Below, piece after piece: positions 45,142 through 53,741 of a DNA stretch of 64,000 nt. Numbering within the stretch: the first letter of the stretch is position 1; each line of letters opens with the position of its first letter. Source of the stretch: Haloarchaeobius iranensis (GTDB lineage: Archaea > Halobacteriota > Halobacteria > Halobacteriales > Natrialbaceae); the NCBI RefSeq assembly GCF_900103505.1, contig NZ_FNIA01000002.1, forward strand, positions 62,001 to 126,000, written 5' to 3'. The notes under the pieces are model-generated. The model was not told where the DNA came from and ran no database searches. It saw only the letters and a list, made by a program, of their open reading frames with translations. Made by a program: the position numbers and the translations under genes.

Positions 45142-45408
45142 TCAGACCGAGAGCTCGCCCTTGCCCTTGATGACGTCGACCGCCTCGGCCTCGATGCGGT
45201 CGACGTCCAGGTGGTGCGGGATGAAGTTCCGCCGCATGAAGTCGTCGTGCTCGTCTTCGCTCCCCACGATGCACCAGAGCTGGACGCGCTCGGGGCCGTG
45301 CCAGTCGCCGTTGCGCGTCACCGAGAAACAGTGGACCTCGTCGCCGTCGTAGTCGATGATGGCGTCCTTCCGGATGCCGGGGTCCCCGTCGATGATGAGC
45401 CGCTTCAT
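45142..45408 (-). CDS. HAH_0734 family small protein
   Basis: An 88-residue soluble protein beginning MKRLIIDGDPGIRKDA with a central VHCFSVTRNGDWHGPERVQLW segment. This is a widespread haloarchaeal family of unknown function. It is convergent with the DUF2298 gene (9 nt between stops) and diverges from the coiled-coil gene. A TATA-like GCTTAATG lies about 28 nt before the ATG. Confidence 0.85.
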   Translation of the reverse strand: MKRLIIDGDPGIRKDAIIDYDGDEVHCFSVTRNGDWHGPERVQLWCIVGSEDEHDDFMRRNFIPHHLDVDRIEAEAVDVIKGKGELSV

Positions 45409-45535
45409 GCGCGCCGATTCGGACAGCCCCACATTAAGCGTGTCGAAGGAGCCGACCGACTCGCCGCCACGCGATATGATTGATAGGTGAACTGCCGTGA
45501 AATTAATGATGGTGGGGTGTGTACATCGGGAGAAC

Positions 45536-45540
45536 GGAGG
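45536..45540 (+). promoter_or_regulatory. Shine-Dalgarno site setting the coiled-coil start
   Basis: GGAGG, 7 nt before the ATG at 45548, supports that start over in-frame codons 51 nt upstream. Confidence 0.5.
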
Positions 45541-45547
45541 GGTGGCC

Positions 45548-46900
45548 ATGCAATCGACGGACTCACTGAACAACACGAAATCGACCACCAAGGAGGGGAT
45601 TCGGGTAGCAAAGGGCATCCAGCCAGGGGACGAGGCGATGACGGTGAAGTACCAGATCACGTCGGAGCGGCCCGACACCGCCGCCGTCCGTCTCGAGGAG
45701 CCCCTGGGCAGGGCGTTCCCGGTCGAGGCGCTCGACCTGGACTCGGCTGGGCACGGCGACTGGCTGCTCGAGGACGGCGAGGCCACGCTCGTCCTCGTCG
45801 ACATCCTTCCAGCTGGGGACAGCGTGACGACGGGGTACGTCGTCGCGTCCGCCGACCTCGAACGCGTCCAGCCGGTGTTCGGCGAACCACACATCGACAT
45901 GGTCGACCCGGTCGACTCGGCGGGGTCACGCTCGCGGTCGGGTGGCGGAACGACAGACGCGGACGTCGACCGCACCGAAGCGGCCGTGCCCGACGCACCG
46001 GCACCCGAGGCGGTCGCGGACGCTCTCTCGGAGGAGGCGGTCGCGGACGCCCTCTCGGCCGAGGCCGTGGTCTCGGCGCTCCCGCCGGCGGCCGTCGTCG
46101 AAGCGCTGGTCGATGCCTTCGAGTCCGGGGCGGTCAGCGAGCACCAGGCCGAGCGGCTGCGCGAGCACGTCGCGCCCGGCAGGGCGCGCAGCGAGGAGGT
46201 CCACCGCCAACACCTGGAGGCCCGCCTCGAGGAGTTCGCCGCGTACGCCGACGGTCTCGCGGAGCTCATCGACGAGCACGGCACCGCGACCGAGATCGTC
46301 GACGACATGCAGGCCGAGGTCGCTGCGGCCCGCGCGTCGGTCGCCGACGTCGAGGCGCGACTCGACGCCGACGCCGGCGAGTACGACGCACTCGGAGAGC
46401 GGCTGGCGGCCGTGGACGAACGACTGGCGGGCCTCGACGCCCGCCTCGACGAGGTCGACGACCGCTTCGCCGCCATCGACGACCGTTTCGCCACGGTCGA
46501 AGACCGGTTCGAGGCGGTCGAGGCTCGGCTCGACGGCCGGGTTGCGGACGTGGCCGACGAGGTGAGGGCGCTCGAGGAGGGGCTCGACCGGACGAACGCG
46601 CGCCTGGACCGTGTCGGCGGCCGCACGGACGAGGTCGACGCCCGCGCGGACACGCTCGCGGACGACCTCGGGGAGCTCCGGACGGAGCTCTCGGCCATCG
46701 AGGAGCGGCACGGCGAGTCGATGACCGAACTCGCCGACCACGTCGCCGAGCTGGAGTCCGACCTCGCGGCGACCGAGGAGTGGCGCGAGCAGCTCGGCGA
46801 GGCGTTCCAGGGCGACGTACCGGATGCGTCCGCGGAGGGCGGTCCGGACGACGGCGACACCGGTGAGAGGACGGACGGAGCGGCCGACGCGGTGCAGTAG
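45548..46900 (+). CDS. Long coiled-coil protein, unknown function
   Basis: A 450-residue soluble, highly acidic protein. The N-terminal 130 residues form a compact domain ([19 protein letters not shown]) of unknown type. Then comes a linker rich in EAVADALS-like repeats. From about 245 to 420 a continuous heptad array has the periodic unit D-x-R-F/L-x-x-V/I-E/D ([20 protein letters not shown]), typical of a long coiled coil. No membrane segment or catalytic motif is seen. It could be a structural or scaffold protein; similarity to archaellum accessory FlaC/D coiled coils is only in form. Confidence 0.78.
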   Translation: MQSTDSLNNTKSTTKEGIRVAKGIQPGDEAMTVKYQITSERPDTAAVRLEEPLGRAFPVEALDLDSAGHGDWLLEDGEATLVLVDILPAGDSVTTGYVVASADLERVQPVFGEPHIDMVDPVDSAGSRSRSGGGTTDADVDRTEAAVPDAPAPEAVADALSEEAVADALSAEAVVSALPPAAVVEALVDAFESGAVSEHQAERLREHVAPGRARSEEVHRQHLEARLEEFAAYADGLAELIDEHGTATEIVDDMQAEVAAARASVADVEARLDADAGEYDALGERLAAVDERLAGLDARLDEVDDRFAAIDDRFATVEDRFEAVEARLDGRVADVADEVRALEEGLDRTNARLDRVGGRTDEVDARADTLADDLGELRTELSAIEERHGESMTELADHVAELESDLAATEEWREQLGEAFQGDVPDASAEGGPDDGDTGERTDGAADAVQ

Positions 46901-46935
46901 CGGCGCTCGCGGACGGCTCGCGGCGAACCAAACGG

Positions 46936-46943
46936 GTTTTAAA
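46936..46943 (+). promoter_or_regulatory. TATA box of the L44e-S27e-eIF2alpha operon
   Basis: GTTTTAAA, about 38-45 nt before the ATG at 46981, would give a short leader of about 15 nt. Confidence 0.45.
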
Positions 46944-46980
46944 GTGCCGGAGACAAGGTGGGTCCAAGAGGCCGATATCT

Positions 46981-47262
46981 ATGCAGATGCCACGACGTTT
47001 CAACACGTACTGTCCACACTGCAACGAGCACCACGAGCACGAAGTGGAGAAGGTCCGCACGGGCCGGAGCTCGGGCATGAAGAAAGACCAGCGCAAGCAG
47101 CGCGAGGGGAAGAAGGTCATCGGGAACGCCGGTCGTTTCTCGAAGGTCCCCGGTGGGGACAAGCCCACGAAGAAGACCGACCTCAAGTACCGCTGCGGTG
47201 AGTGCGGCAAGGCGCACCTCCGTCCGGGATGGCGTGCCGGCCGACTGGAGCTTCAGGAGTGA
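46981..47262 (+). CDS. rpl44e: 50S ribosomal protein L44e
   Basis: Large-subunit protein of archaea and eukaryotes, near the E site. The 93-residue basic protein begins [14 protein letters not shown] and has two zinc-binding CxxC pairs, YCPHC near 12-15 and RCGEC near 73-76, with the conserved [13 protein letters not shown] end. Its basic charge contrasts with its acidic neighbours. First gene of a conserved archaeal translation operon; S27e follows after 5 nt. Confidence 0.97.
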   Translation: MQMPRRFNTYCPHCNEHHEHEVEKVRTGRSSGMKKDQRKQREGKKVIGNAGRFSKVPGGDKPTKKTDLKYRCGECGKAHLRPGWRAGRLELQE

Positions 47263-47267
47263 GACCC

Positions 47268-47441
47268 ATGGCAGGAGATTTCATCCGAGTCAAGTGTAAC
47301 GACTGCGAGAACGAACAGATCGTGTTCGGGAACGCTTCGACCACCGTCAACTGCGCGGTGTGTGGCACCACGCTCGCCACCCCCACTGGCGGTCAGGCGG
47401 AGATTCCCCACGACATCGTGGAGACGGTCGACGCACGATGA
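47268..47441 (+). CDS. rps27e: 30S ribosomal protein S27e
   Basis: A 57-residue small-subunit protein with a four-cysteine zinc ribbon: CNDC near 10-13 and CAVC near 29-32. It starts [13 protein letters not shown], typical of haloarchaea. It overlaps the eIF2-alpha start by 4 nt. Too short for many gene finders but unmistakable by motif. Confidence 0.96.
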   Translation: MAGDFIRVKCNDCENEQIVFGNASTTVNCAVCGTTLATPTGGQAEIPHDIVETVDAR

Positions 47442-48238
47442 AGTACAGCGGCTGGCCCGAAAAGGGCGAACTCGTCGTCGGCGACGTCGACGAGATCGAG
47501 GACTTCGGCGTCTTCGTCGACCTCAAGGAGTACGAGGACAAGCGCGGCCTCGTCCACATCAGCGAGGTCGCCAGCGGATGGATCAAGAACGTCCGCGACC
47601 ACGTCGGAGAGGGCCAGACCGTCGTCTGTAAGGTACTCGACGTCGACGAAGACTCCCAGCAGATCGACCTCTCCATCAAGGACGTCAACGACCATCAGCG
47701 GTCGGACAAGATTCAGGAGTGGAAGAACGAGCAGAAGGCCGACAACTGGATGCTGCTCGCGTTCGGCGAGGACGTCAGCGACGAGCAGTACGCCTCCGTC
47801 GCCAACGAGCTGCTCGCCGAGTTCGGTAGCCTCTACGAGGGCTTCGAACAGGCGGCAATCCACGGCCCCGAGGCGCTCTCGGACGGCGACCTCTCCGGCG
47901 AGGAGGTCGAACAGCTGGTGGACACCGCGCGCGACAACGTCTCGGTGCCGTACGTCACGGTCACCGGCTACGTCGACCTGCGCAGCCCGAACCCGAGCGG
48001 CGTCGACGACGTGCAGGAGGCACTGCAGGCGGCAGAGGGCAACGGCGAGGTGCCCGACGAGGTCGAACTCGACGTGACCTACGTCGGGTCGCCGGAGTAC
48101 CGCATCCGCGTGAAGGCACCGAACTACAAGACCGCGGAGTCCGAGCTCGAGGCGGCCGCAGGGCGGGCCGAAGTCGCCATCGAGGAGCACGGTGGGACCG
48201 GCGAGTACCACCGCGAGCGTCGTTCGGACGACGAATGA
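47438..48238 (+). CDS. eif2a: Translation initiation factor 2 subunit alpha
   Basis: Part of the heterotrimeric aIF2 that delivers initiator Met-tRNA to the ribosome; the initiator tRNA itself is encoded at 40912. The 266-residue protein has an N-terminal S1 domain ([19 protein letters not shown], then [20 protein letters not shown]), a helical middle domain and a C-terminal alpha/beta domain. Ser in the 48-55 area (SEVASGW) aligns with the eukaryotic phosphorylation region. It overlaps both neighbours by 4 nt. Confidence 0.96.
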   Translation: MKYSGWPEKGELVVGDVDEIEDFGVFVDLKEYEDKRGLVHISEVASGWIKNVRDHVGEGQTVVCKVLDVDEDSQQIDLSIKDVNDHQRSDKIQEWKNEQKADNWMLLAFGEDVSDEQYASVANELLAEFGSLYEGFEQAAIHGPEALSDGDLSGEEVEQLVDTARDNVSVPYVTVTGYVDLRSPNPSGVDDVQEALQAAEGNGEVPDEVELDVTYVGSPEYRIRVKAPNYKTAESELEAAAGRAEVAIEEHGGTGEYHRERRSDDE

Positions 48239-48417
48239 AGTCGGACATCCGGGTGTGCTCGGCGTGGCGCGGCCGCCACGAACGCCCGGTGTACACCCTT
48301 TCTGACAGCTGTCCCGACTGTGGCGCCGACGCGATAAACAGCGCGCCGGCTCCGGTCGACCCCGAGGACAGCTACGGCGGCTACCGACGCGCTCTTAAGC
48401 GCGCCGACCGCGAGTAG
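48235..48417 (+). CDS. nop10: H/ACA RNA-protein complex component Nop10
   Basis: A 60-residue subunit of the pseudouridylation guide complex with Cbf5, Gar1 and L7Ae. It begins [11 protein letters not shown] and has [26 protein letters not shown] split around a zinc-binding Cys cluster, including CPDC, and ends with [13 protein letters not shown]. Linkage to eIF2-alpha is conserved in archaea. The start overlaps the eIF2-alpha stop by 4 nt. Confidence 0.95.
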   Translation: MKSDIRVCSAWRGRHERPVYTLSDSCPDCGADAINSAPAPVDPEDSYGGYRRALKRADRE

Positions 48418-48422
48418 CGGGT

Positions 48423-49184
48423 ATGGAGCCACTCGACATCGAGACCGTCGATTCGGCCGAACTCTCCGACCCGGCGTTCATCGAAGGCCTGCCTGGCGTC
48501 GGCCACGTCGGCAAGCTGACGGCTGAGCACATCCTCGACCAGTACGACGGAACGCTCGTCCGGCGGCTCTACTCACACGACCTGCCGCCGCAGGTCGACG
48601 TGGGCGACGACGGTGTCGCCGAGCTCACCCATCTGGAGTTCCACGCCGTCGAGACCGAGGGGCGCGACCTCCTGGTGCTGACCGGCGACCATCAGGCGCA
48701 GACGAACGAGGGGCACTACCGCCTCGCGAGCGCGGTGCTCGACGTGGCCGACGAGTTCGGCTGCGAGGAGCTGTACGCGCTCGGCGGCGTTCCGACCGGC
48801 GAGCTCATCGAGGAGTACGCGGTACTGGGGGCGGCGACCCAGTCGTCCATCGTCGAGGCGCTCGAGGACGAGGGCGTCGAGTTCCGCGAGGACGAGCCGG
48901 CGGGCGGCATCGTCGGTGTCTCCGGCCTGCTGCTCGGCCTGGGCGCTCGCCGCGACGTCGAGGCGGCCTGCCTGATGGGCGAGACCTCGGGCTACCTCGT
49001 CGACCCCAAGAGCGCCCGCGCGGTCCTCGAGGTGCTCGAGGGGATGCTCGGGATGGACGTGGACTACGCCTCGCTCGAGGAGCGCGCGGACGAGATGGAG
49101 GAGGTCATCGGGAAGATACAGGAGATGGAGCAACAGCAGCAGGCGAACGTACCGAGCGACGACGACCTGCGCTACATCGGCTGA
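48423..49184 (+). CDS. Proteasome assembly chaperone (PAC2) family protein
   Basis: A 253-residue soluble protein of the archaeal PAC2/PbaB-like superfamily, thought to chaperone proteasome or other oligomer assembly. Conserved segments are FIEGLPGVGHVGKLTAEHI, LTGDHQAQTNEGHYRLA, GGVPTGEL and GVSGLLLGLGARRDVEA. The C terminus has a helix with Gln and Glu repeats (EEVIGKIQEMEQQQQ). It follows nop10 by 5 nt, and a strong terminator hairpin lies just after it, so it closes the operon. Confidence 0.92.
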   Translation: MEPLDIETVDSAELSDPAFIEGLPGVGHVGKLTAEHILDQYDGTLVRRLYSHDLPPQVDVGDDGVAELTHLEFHAVETEGRDLLVLTGDHQAQTNEGHYRLASAVLDVADEFGCEELYALGGVPTGELIEEYAVLGAATQSSIVEALEDEGVEFREDEPAGGIVGVSGLLLGLGARRDVEAACLMGETSGYLVDPKSARAVLEVLEGMLGMDVDYASLEERADEMEEVIGKIQEMEQQQQANVPSDDDLRYIG

Positions 49185-49191
49185 GTAGCGT

Positions 49192-49225
49192 CGGACCGAA
49201 CGTCTTCGGTCCGCTGTTTTCTTTA
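49192..49225 (+). terminator. Hairpin terminator after the PAC2 gene
   Basis: CGGACCGAA and TTCGGTCCG form a perfect 9-bp stem with a 4-nt loop (CGTC), followed by a T-rich run (TGTTTTCTTT). The same T-rich segment sits about 25-35 nt before the next GTG start, so it may double as the TATA region of the J-domain gene. Confidence 0.7.
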
Positions 49226-49248
49226 CCGCCCAACCCCTAGTCGCCGTC

Positions 49249-49869
49249 GTGGCACTGCAACCCCTCGCCCTCTGGCTCGCGTTGGGCACGGCACTCCCGT
49301 CGTGGGTGCTGGCGGGGCTATCGCTCGGCGTCGTCTTCGCCGCGTTCTCGGCGGCGATGTTCGTCGTCGGGGAGCAGCTGTTCCCGAGCCCGCCGGGTCG
49401 TCGGAGCGACGAGGACGGTCAGGGGCAGGTCCGTCGTCACGAGGAGATCCGTCACTACCTCGACGATATCGGCGAGCGGTACGCCGAGAACCATCCCGTG
49501 GGCGGTCATTCCGTGGCGTTCTACCTGCCCGAACGCGACGTCGCGGTGACGTTCGACGCGCAGGCGTTCTTCGACATCCAGGGTGCGGGCATCGACGCGG
49601 TGCTGTGCGAGCACGAGATGCCGGGTCACCACCTCGGGCGGCGGCTCCCGTTCGAGGTGCCGGAGCTGGAGTGGGAGCCGGCGAGCGAGCCCGACGCTGT
49701 CGAACGTGCGTTCCGGGCGCTCGACCTCTCGCCCGCCGCCTCGACCGACGAGGTCCGCGACGCCTACCGCGAGCGGGTGATGGAGGTCCACCCGGACCAC
49801 GGCGGCGACGAGGAGGCGTTCCGGGAGGTCCGCGACGCGTACACGACGGCGAAGGAGCACGCCGACTGA
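49249..49869 (+). CDS. Membrane-anchored J-domain protein
   Basis: A 206-residue protein with an N-terminal hydrophobic region of two helices (about 2-40), a middle domain with a CEHEMPGHHLGRRLP segment, and a C-terminal J-like domain. The latter begins near 155 (RAFRALDLSPAASTDEVRDAYRERVMEVHPDHGGDEEAF) with the HPD tripeptide intact. It would stimulate DnaK/Hsp70 at the membrane. GTG start. No DnaK gene is nearby. Confidence 0.85.
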   Translation: MALQPLALWLALGTALPSWVLAGLSLGVVFAAFSAAMFVVGEQLFPSPPGRRSDEDGQGQVRRHEEIRHYLDDIGERYAENHPVGGHSVAFYLPERDVAVTFDAQAFFDIQGAGIDAVLCEHEMPGHHLGRRLPFEVPELEWEPASEPDAVERAFRALDLSPAASTDEVRDAYRERVMEVHPDHGGDEEAFREVRDAYTTAKEHAD

Positions 49870-49966
49870 GTTCCGGGACCGCCAGCCGTCTGCGGTCGGT
49901 TACCCGGCGGTAAGCCCATCGTAGGATGGCGTTAGGACTTTAACCGAGAACCACCTTGCGGTCGAT

Positions 49967-50917
49967 ATGAACTTCCTCCCTGCCGTCGTCGGACCGACGG
50001 TACTCGGGATGACCGCGACCGACCTGTTCGCGTGGGTCATGATCGCGGCGTTCCTCGTCGGCTCGCTGGTCGACGTCTACGACAGGGACACCGCCCGGTA
50101 CGTCCTCGCGGTGACGTGGGGGCTGTTCGGCCTGTTCTGGCTGGCGGTCTTCCCGCACTTCGCGTTCGAGGTCAAGAGCTTCGTCGAGGGCGGGCTCGCA
50201 CTCTTTGCCGTCCCCGCCAGCATCTACACCGGCTACCTCATCCTCGGGGGCCGCGAGCGGCTGCACGTGCTCTCGCGCGCGGTCGGCGTGATGGGCCTCG
50301 TCTACTTCCCGACGCAGGCCGTTCCCGCGATCCGCAAGCTCCTCATCGAGCAGGTAGCCCGCCAGACGCTCTGGGGCATCAACCTGCTCGGCTACGACCC
50401 GGTGTTCCGGGAGGGCCCCATCCACGGCTACATGAACTACTTCTACTTCGGGCCGGACGCGTTCAGCACGTACATCGTCTACGCCTGCACCGGCATCGGC
50501 TCGATGGCCATCTTCGCGGGGCTCATCGTCGCCGTCGAGGCACCGCTCCGCCGGAAGCTCAAGTCACTCGCCATCGCCATCCCCGTCATCTGGGTGCTGA
50601 ACATCGTTCGGAACGTGTTCGTCGCGGTCGCCGCGGGTTCGGGCTGGTTCGCGATGGAGCCGGTGGTCACCGTCGCCGGCTACGCCGGTGTCGAGCCCAT
50701 CGAGGCCTCGTTCTGGTTCGCCCACAGCGTCGTCTCCCAGCTTGCGTCCGTCGTCGCGCTCGTGGGCATCACCTGGCTGGTCGTGAAGGTCGTCCCCGAG
50801 CTGCTCGCCGTCCTCGAGGAGGTGCTGTTCGTCGCGACCGGCACCGAGTACGACCTCGAGGACGCACTGGGGGTCTCGGCCGACGTGCGGACCGACGGCG
50901 GCGATGTCCGCGAGTGA
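49967..50917 (+). CDS. artA: Archaeosortase A
   Basis: Membrane transpeptidase-like enzyme that cleaves PGF-CTERM tails of surface glycoproteins and links them to lipid. The 316-residue protein has about eight helices. Exosortase-family residues are Cys174 (YACTGIGSM), Arg215 (NIVRNVF) and His253 (FAHSVVSQ). Length and topology are as in haloarchaeal ArtA. The coding region overlaps the next gene by 14 nt. No obvious PGF-CTERM substrate is encoded in this window. Confidence 0.92.
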   Translation: MNFLPAVVGPTVLGMTATDLFAWVMIAAFLVGSLVDVYDRDTARYVLAVTWGLFGLFWLAVFPHFAFEVKSFVEGGLALFAVPASIYTGYLILGGRERLHVLSRAVGVMGLVYFPTQAVPAIRKLLIEQVARQTLWGINLLGYDPVFREGPIHGYMNYFYFGPDAFSTYIVYACTGIGSMAIFAGLIVAVEAPLRRKLKSLAIAIPVIWVLNIVRNVFVAVAAGSGWFAMEPVVTVAGYAGVEPIEASFWFAHSVVSQLASVVALVGITWLVVKVVPELLAVLEEVLFVATGTEYDLEDALGVSADVRTDGGDVRE

Positions 50918-51602
50918 GTTCGTCGTCGGAGACAGGGGTGTCTACCTCCCTGCCGACGACGCACTCGTCGTCGCCGATGTCCACCTCGGTCGTGCTCACG
51001 CCTCGAACGTCGAGTTTCCACTGAACGAGCGACGGGACACGCTCGACCGCCTCGGTACCCTCCTCGACCGGTTCGACCCCGAGACGGTCGTGTTCGCGGG
51101 GGACGTGCTCCATCGGTTCGACGCGGTCCCGGTGCCGGTGCGCGAGTCGCTCGACGCCCTCGTCACGTCCGTCCGTGACGCCGACGCGGAGCCGATTCTC
51201 GTCCGCGGCAACCACGACCGCCAGCTCGACCGTGTCGCGAGCGCACCCGTCCACGACGCCTACCGACTCGACTCGGGGACCGTGGTCTGTCACGGCCACG
51301 AGGAGCCACCAGCGGGTGGCGAGCGCTACATCGTCGGTCACGACCACCCGGTCCTGGCGGTCGAAGGGAGACGCCACCCCTGTCTGCTGTACGGACCCGG
51401 GGCGTACGACGGCCACCCGGTGCTGATGCTTCCGCCCTTCACCACGCTCGCCGCCGGTGTCGTCGTCAACGAGATGCGCGCGAAGGACTTCGACTCGCCA
51501 CTCGTCGGCCGGGCGGGAACGTTCCACCCGGTCGTCCGCGACCCGGACGCGGGCGAGACGCTCCGGTTCCCGCCACTCGGGGAGCTACGACGGGTCCTGT
51601 AG
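50904..51602 (+). CDS. Metallophosphoesterase
   Basis: A 232-residue calcineurin-like phosphoesterase with the metal-binding set: VADVHLG (D and H), FAGDVLHRFD (D), VRGNHDRQLD (NHD), CHGHEE (H) and VGHDHPV (HDH). It probably acts on a small phosphodiester or nucleotide. Translation begins inside artA and the 3' end overlaps the convergent cupin gene by 18 nt. Family members include a conserved archaeal group of ICC-like phosphoesterases. Coupling to artA may be incidental. Confidence 0.92.
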   Translation: MSASEFVVGDRGVYLPADDALVVADVHLGRAHASNVEFPLNERRDTLDRLGTLLDRFDPETVVFAGDVLHRFDAVPVPVRESLDALVTSVRDADAEPILVRGNHDRQLDRVASAPVHDAYRLDSGTVVCHGHEEPPAGGERYIVGHDHPVLAVEGRRHPCLLYGPGAYDGHPVLMLPPFTTLAAGVVVNEMRAKDFDSPLVGRAGTFHPVVRDPDAGETLRFPPLGELRRVL

Positions 51603-52286
51603 CGACGGCTGCTCGACGCGCTCGGTCCAGAACGCTTCGGCTTCGAACCGCTCGTACGTCGCCTCGTAGCCGAGCGCGTTCGCGACGGGACCGACGAGCC
51701 GGGCGAGCGGCTGCGCGACTGCAGGCGGCGGCGACGTGAACACCGTATCGTCGGACATCGCCGCCGCGAGCGCCATCGCCTGCAGCAGTCCGGGCTGGCC
51801 GTCGTCGTCGAGCGCACCCTCGTGAGCGAGTCCGTAGAGCGTGCGCACCACGTCGATCGTCCGGGCCGCCGGACGGGTCGTCGTCAGCGTCGCGGCCAGG
51901 TCGTCGCCGCCGACCGCGAAGCCGTGGGGCGTCTCCGGCGGGACGGTGATCTCGTCGCCGGGCGAGAGGTGGTGCGTCTCGCCGTCGACGTCGACGACGA
52001 GCTCGCCGCGGAGGACCGTGAACGACTCCTCGTAGCCGACGTGGTAGTGCTCGGGGGGCCCATCGTTGCCGGGCGCGAACACGCCGAGCCCGGTGACGGA
52101 CGCACCGTCGGTCTCGGCCGGCGACACGAGTCCCGTCGTCCACTCGCCGGCGACAGGGTTGGAGAACAGCGGTGTGACCCGGTCGTGGAGGCGGTCGGCG
52201 AGCGGGCCGTCGGTGTCGTACTCGAATCCGGTGCCTTGAATCGGGTCGCCGATGTCGTCGAGTCGTCTGCCGGTCTGCGAGGACAT
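51585..52286 (-). CDS. Cupin domain protein
   Basis: A 233-residue protein with a single cupin motif in the middle: GPPEHYHVGYEESFTVLRGEL (two His and Glu of motif 1) and PPETPHGFAVGG (motif 2 His). This is the usual 3-His/1-Glu metal set. The C-terminal 100 residues are helical and conserved-looking but unknown. Its substrate is not predictable. It is convergent with the phosphoesterase and lies upstream of an FAD oxidoreductase on the same strand. Confidence 0.87.
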   Translation of the reverse strand: MSSQTGRRLDDIGDPIQGTGFEYDTDGPLADRLHDRVTPLFSNPVAGEWTTGLVSPAETDGASVTGLGVFAPGNDGPPEHYHVGYEESFTVLRGELVVDVDGETHHLSPGDEITVPPETPHGFAVGGDDLAATLTTTRPAARTIDVVRTLYGLAHEGALDDDGQPGLLQAMALAAAMSDDTVFTSPPPAVAQPLARLVGPVANALGYEATYERFEAEAFWTERVEQPSLQDPS

Positions 52287-52356
52287 GTCGGTATCGACAC
52301 ACGCTGCCCGGGATAAACCTCCGGTGGGTGTCAGCTCGCGGGAATCGGCGGTCGGG

Positions 52357-53625
52357 CTACCCGAGGTCCTGGCGAACCGCCGTCGCGGCGTCCCGCCCGC
52401 TGGCCATCGCGCCCTGTATCGAGGACCAGCGCGTGTAGTCAGCCGCGAGGTACACCGGTCCCATCGGGTCCCGCGTGTCCGGCAGCGAGTCCGAGAAGCC
52501 GGCCGGCTGCTGGAACTGCGCGAACTGGATGCGGTCGGTGTGCTCGAGGGAGAAGTCGCCGAACCGCCGCTCGGGGTACCACGATTCGAGGGTCTCCCTC
52601 GCCAGCGCGGCGAGCTCGTCGTCGCTCTCCTCGCGCTCGCCGAGGAACGTCGCGCTGAGGAGCCTGACCCCCTCGGGGGCGTACTCGGGCGCGGCGGCGG
52701 TGTGGTCTGCGATCTGGTTCGGCCCCGTCTCGGTGGCGTTGAGCATGAGGCGCGTGCCGGCGTCGAGTTCGTCGCGCCCCGAGAGCGAGAACCACTGCGT
52801 GACGCAGGCGTGGGCGTCGGTCGGAATCGCCGAGACCGCCGTCAGCTCCCGTGCCGCCTTGGGGTCCGTGGCGACGACGACGGCGTCGGCCTCGACGGAC
52901 GACCCGTCGACGGCGACCGTCACGTCACCCTCGTCGGCGTCGACCTCGGTGACGGTCGCACCCGTCCGCACGTCCACGCCGGCCGCCTCGGCCCGCTCGC
53001 GGAGCTGTGCGGTGATAGCGCCCATGCCGCCGGCCGGCACCGCCGTCTTGCCCTCCGAGAGCATCTTGAACGTGTACTCGAACACGCGCTTGGAGGTCGA
53101 GAGCGACCGGTCGAGCGTGATACCGCCGTAGAACGGCGCGGCGAAGTTGTCGATGTACTTCCGCGAGAAGCCACGCGACCCGAGGTAGGACTCGATGTCG
53201 GAGTCCGGTCCCTGGAAGATGGTCTCCGTCGAACGGCCCGAGAGCTCTCGCTTGAGCTTCAGCGTCCGCAGCTTGTCGGCGACGGTGACGTCCCGGTTGA
53301 GCACCGACTCCGTCAGCGCCGAGGGGTCGCGGAACGGGTCCGAGAGGATGGAGCGATGCCCCGGCCGGCAGATGCACGCGCCCGGCGCGAACGTCCGGAG
53401 GTCCAGCGCGTCGAGGTCGAGCTCCGTCTCGACCGCGGGATACCCGGTGAACATGACCTGGAACCCACGGTCGAAGGTGAACCCGTCCTCGTGGGTCGAC
53501 CGGACGCGCCCACCGACCATGTCCTCGCGCTCGAACAGCCGCACGTCCGCCCCCTCGTCGGCGATTCGGCGGGCGGCGACCAGCCCGGCCAGCCCCCCAC
53601 CGACGACGATGACGTCTGCGTCCAT
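52357..53625 (-). CDS. FAD-dependent amine-oxidase/phytoene-desaturase-like oxidoreductase
   Basis: A 422-residue flavoprotein with the dinucleotide loop VIVVGGGLAGLVAARRI and the second FAD motif MVGGRVRSTHEDGF near 38-51. Middle and C-terminal segments (YGGITLDRSLSTSKRVFEY; PVYLAADYTRWSSIQGAMASG) resemble haloarchaeal relatives annotated as protoporphyrinogen oxidase or carotenoid desaturase-like. The actual substrate is uncertain. The ATG at 53625 is right before the FAD loop. It faces the threonine synthase gene divergently. Confidence 0.88.
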   Translation of the reverse strand: MDADVIVVGGGLAGLVAARRIADEGADVRLFEREDMVGGRVRSTHEDGFTFDRGFQVMFTGYPAVETELDLDALDLRTFAPGACICRPGHRSILSDPFRDPSALTESVLNRDVTVADKLRTLKLKRELSGRSTETIFQGPDSDIESYLGSRGFSRKYIDNFAAPFYGGITLDRSLSTSKRVFEYTFKMLSEGKTAVPAGGMGAITAQLRERAEAAGVDVRTGATVTEVDADEGDVTVAVDGSSVEADAVVVATDPKAARELTAVSAIPTDAHACVTQWFSLSGRDELDAGTRLMLNATETGPNQIADHTAAAPEYAPEGVRLLSATFLGEREESDDELAALARETLESWYPERRFGDFSLEHTDRIQFAQFQQPAGFSDSLPDTRDPMGPVYLAADYTRWSSIQGAMASGRDAATAVRQDLG

Positions 53626-53741
53626 ACCCTCCCTTCGGCCACCGGGCTGAAAACCGCGGTGGTCGCGGTGTCGACGACCGGCTCTCCCCCGGCGCCGGCG
53701 ACATGGACAGGGCTTAGGACACCCCGGCCCAACCCCCGAAC

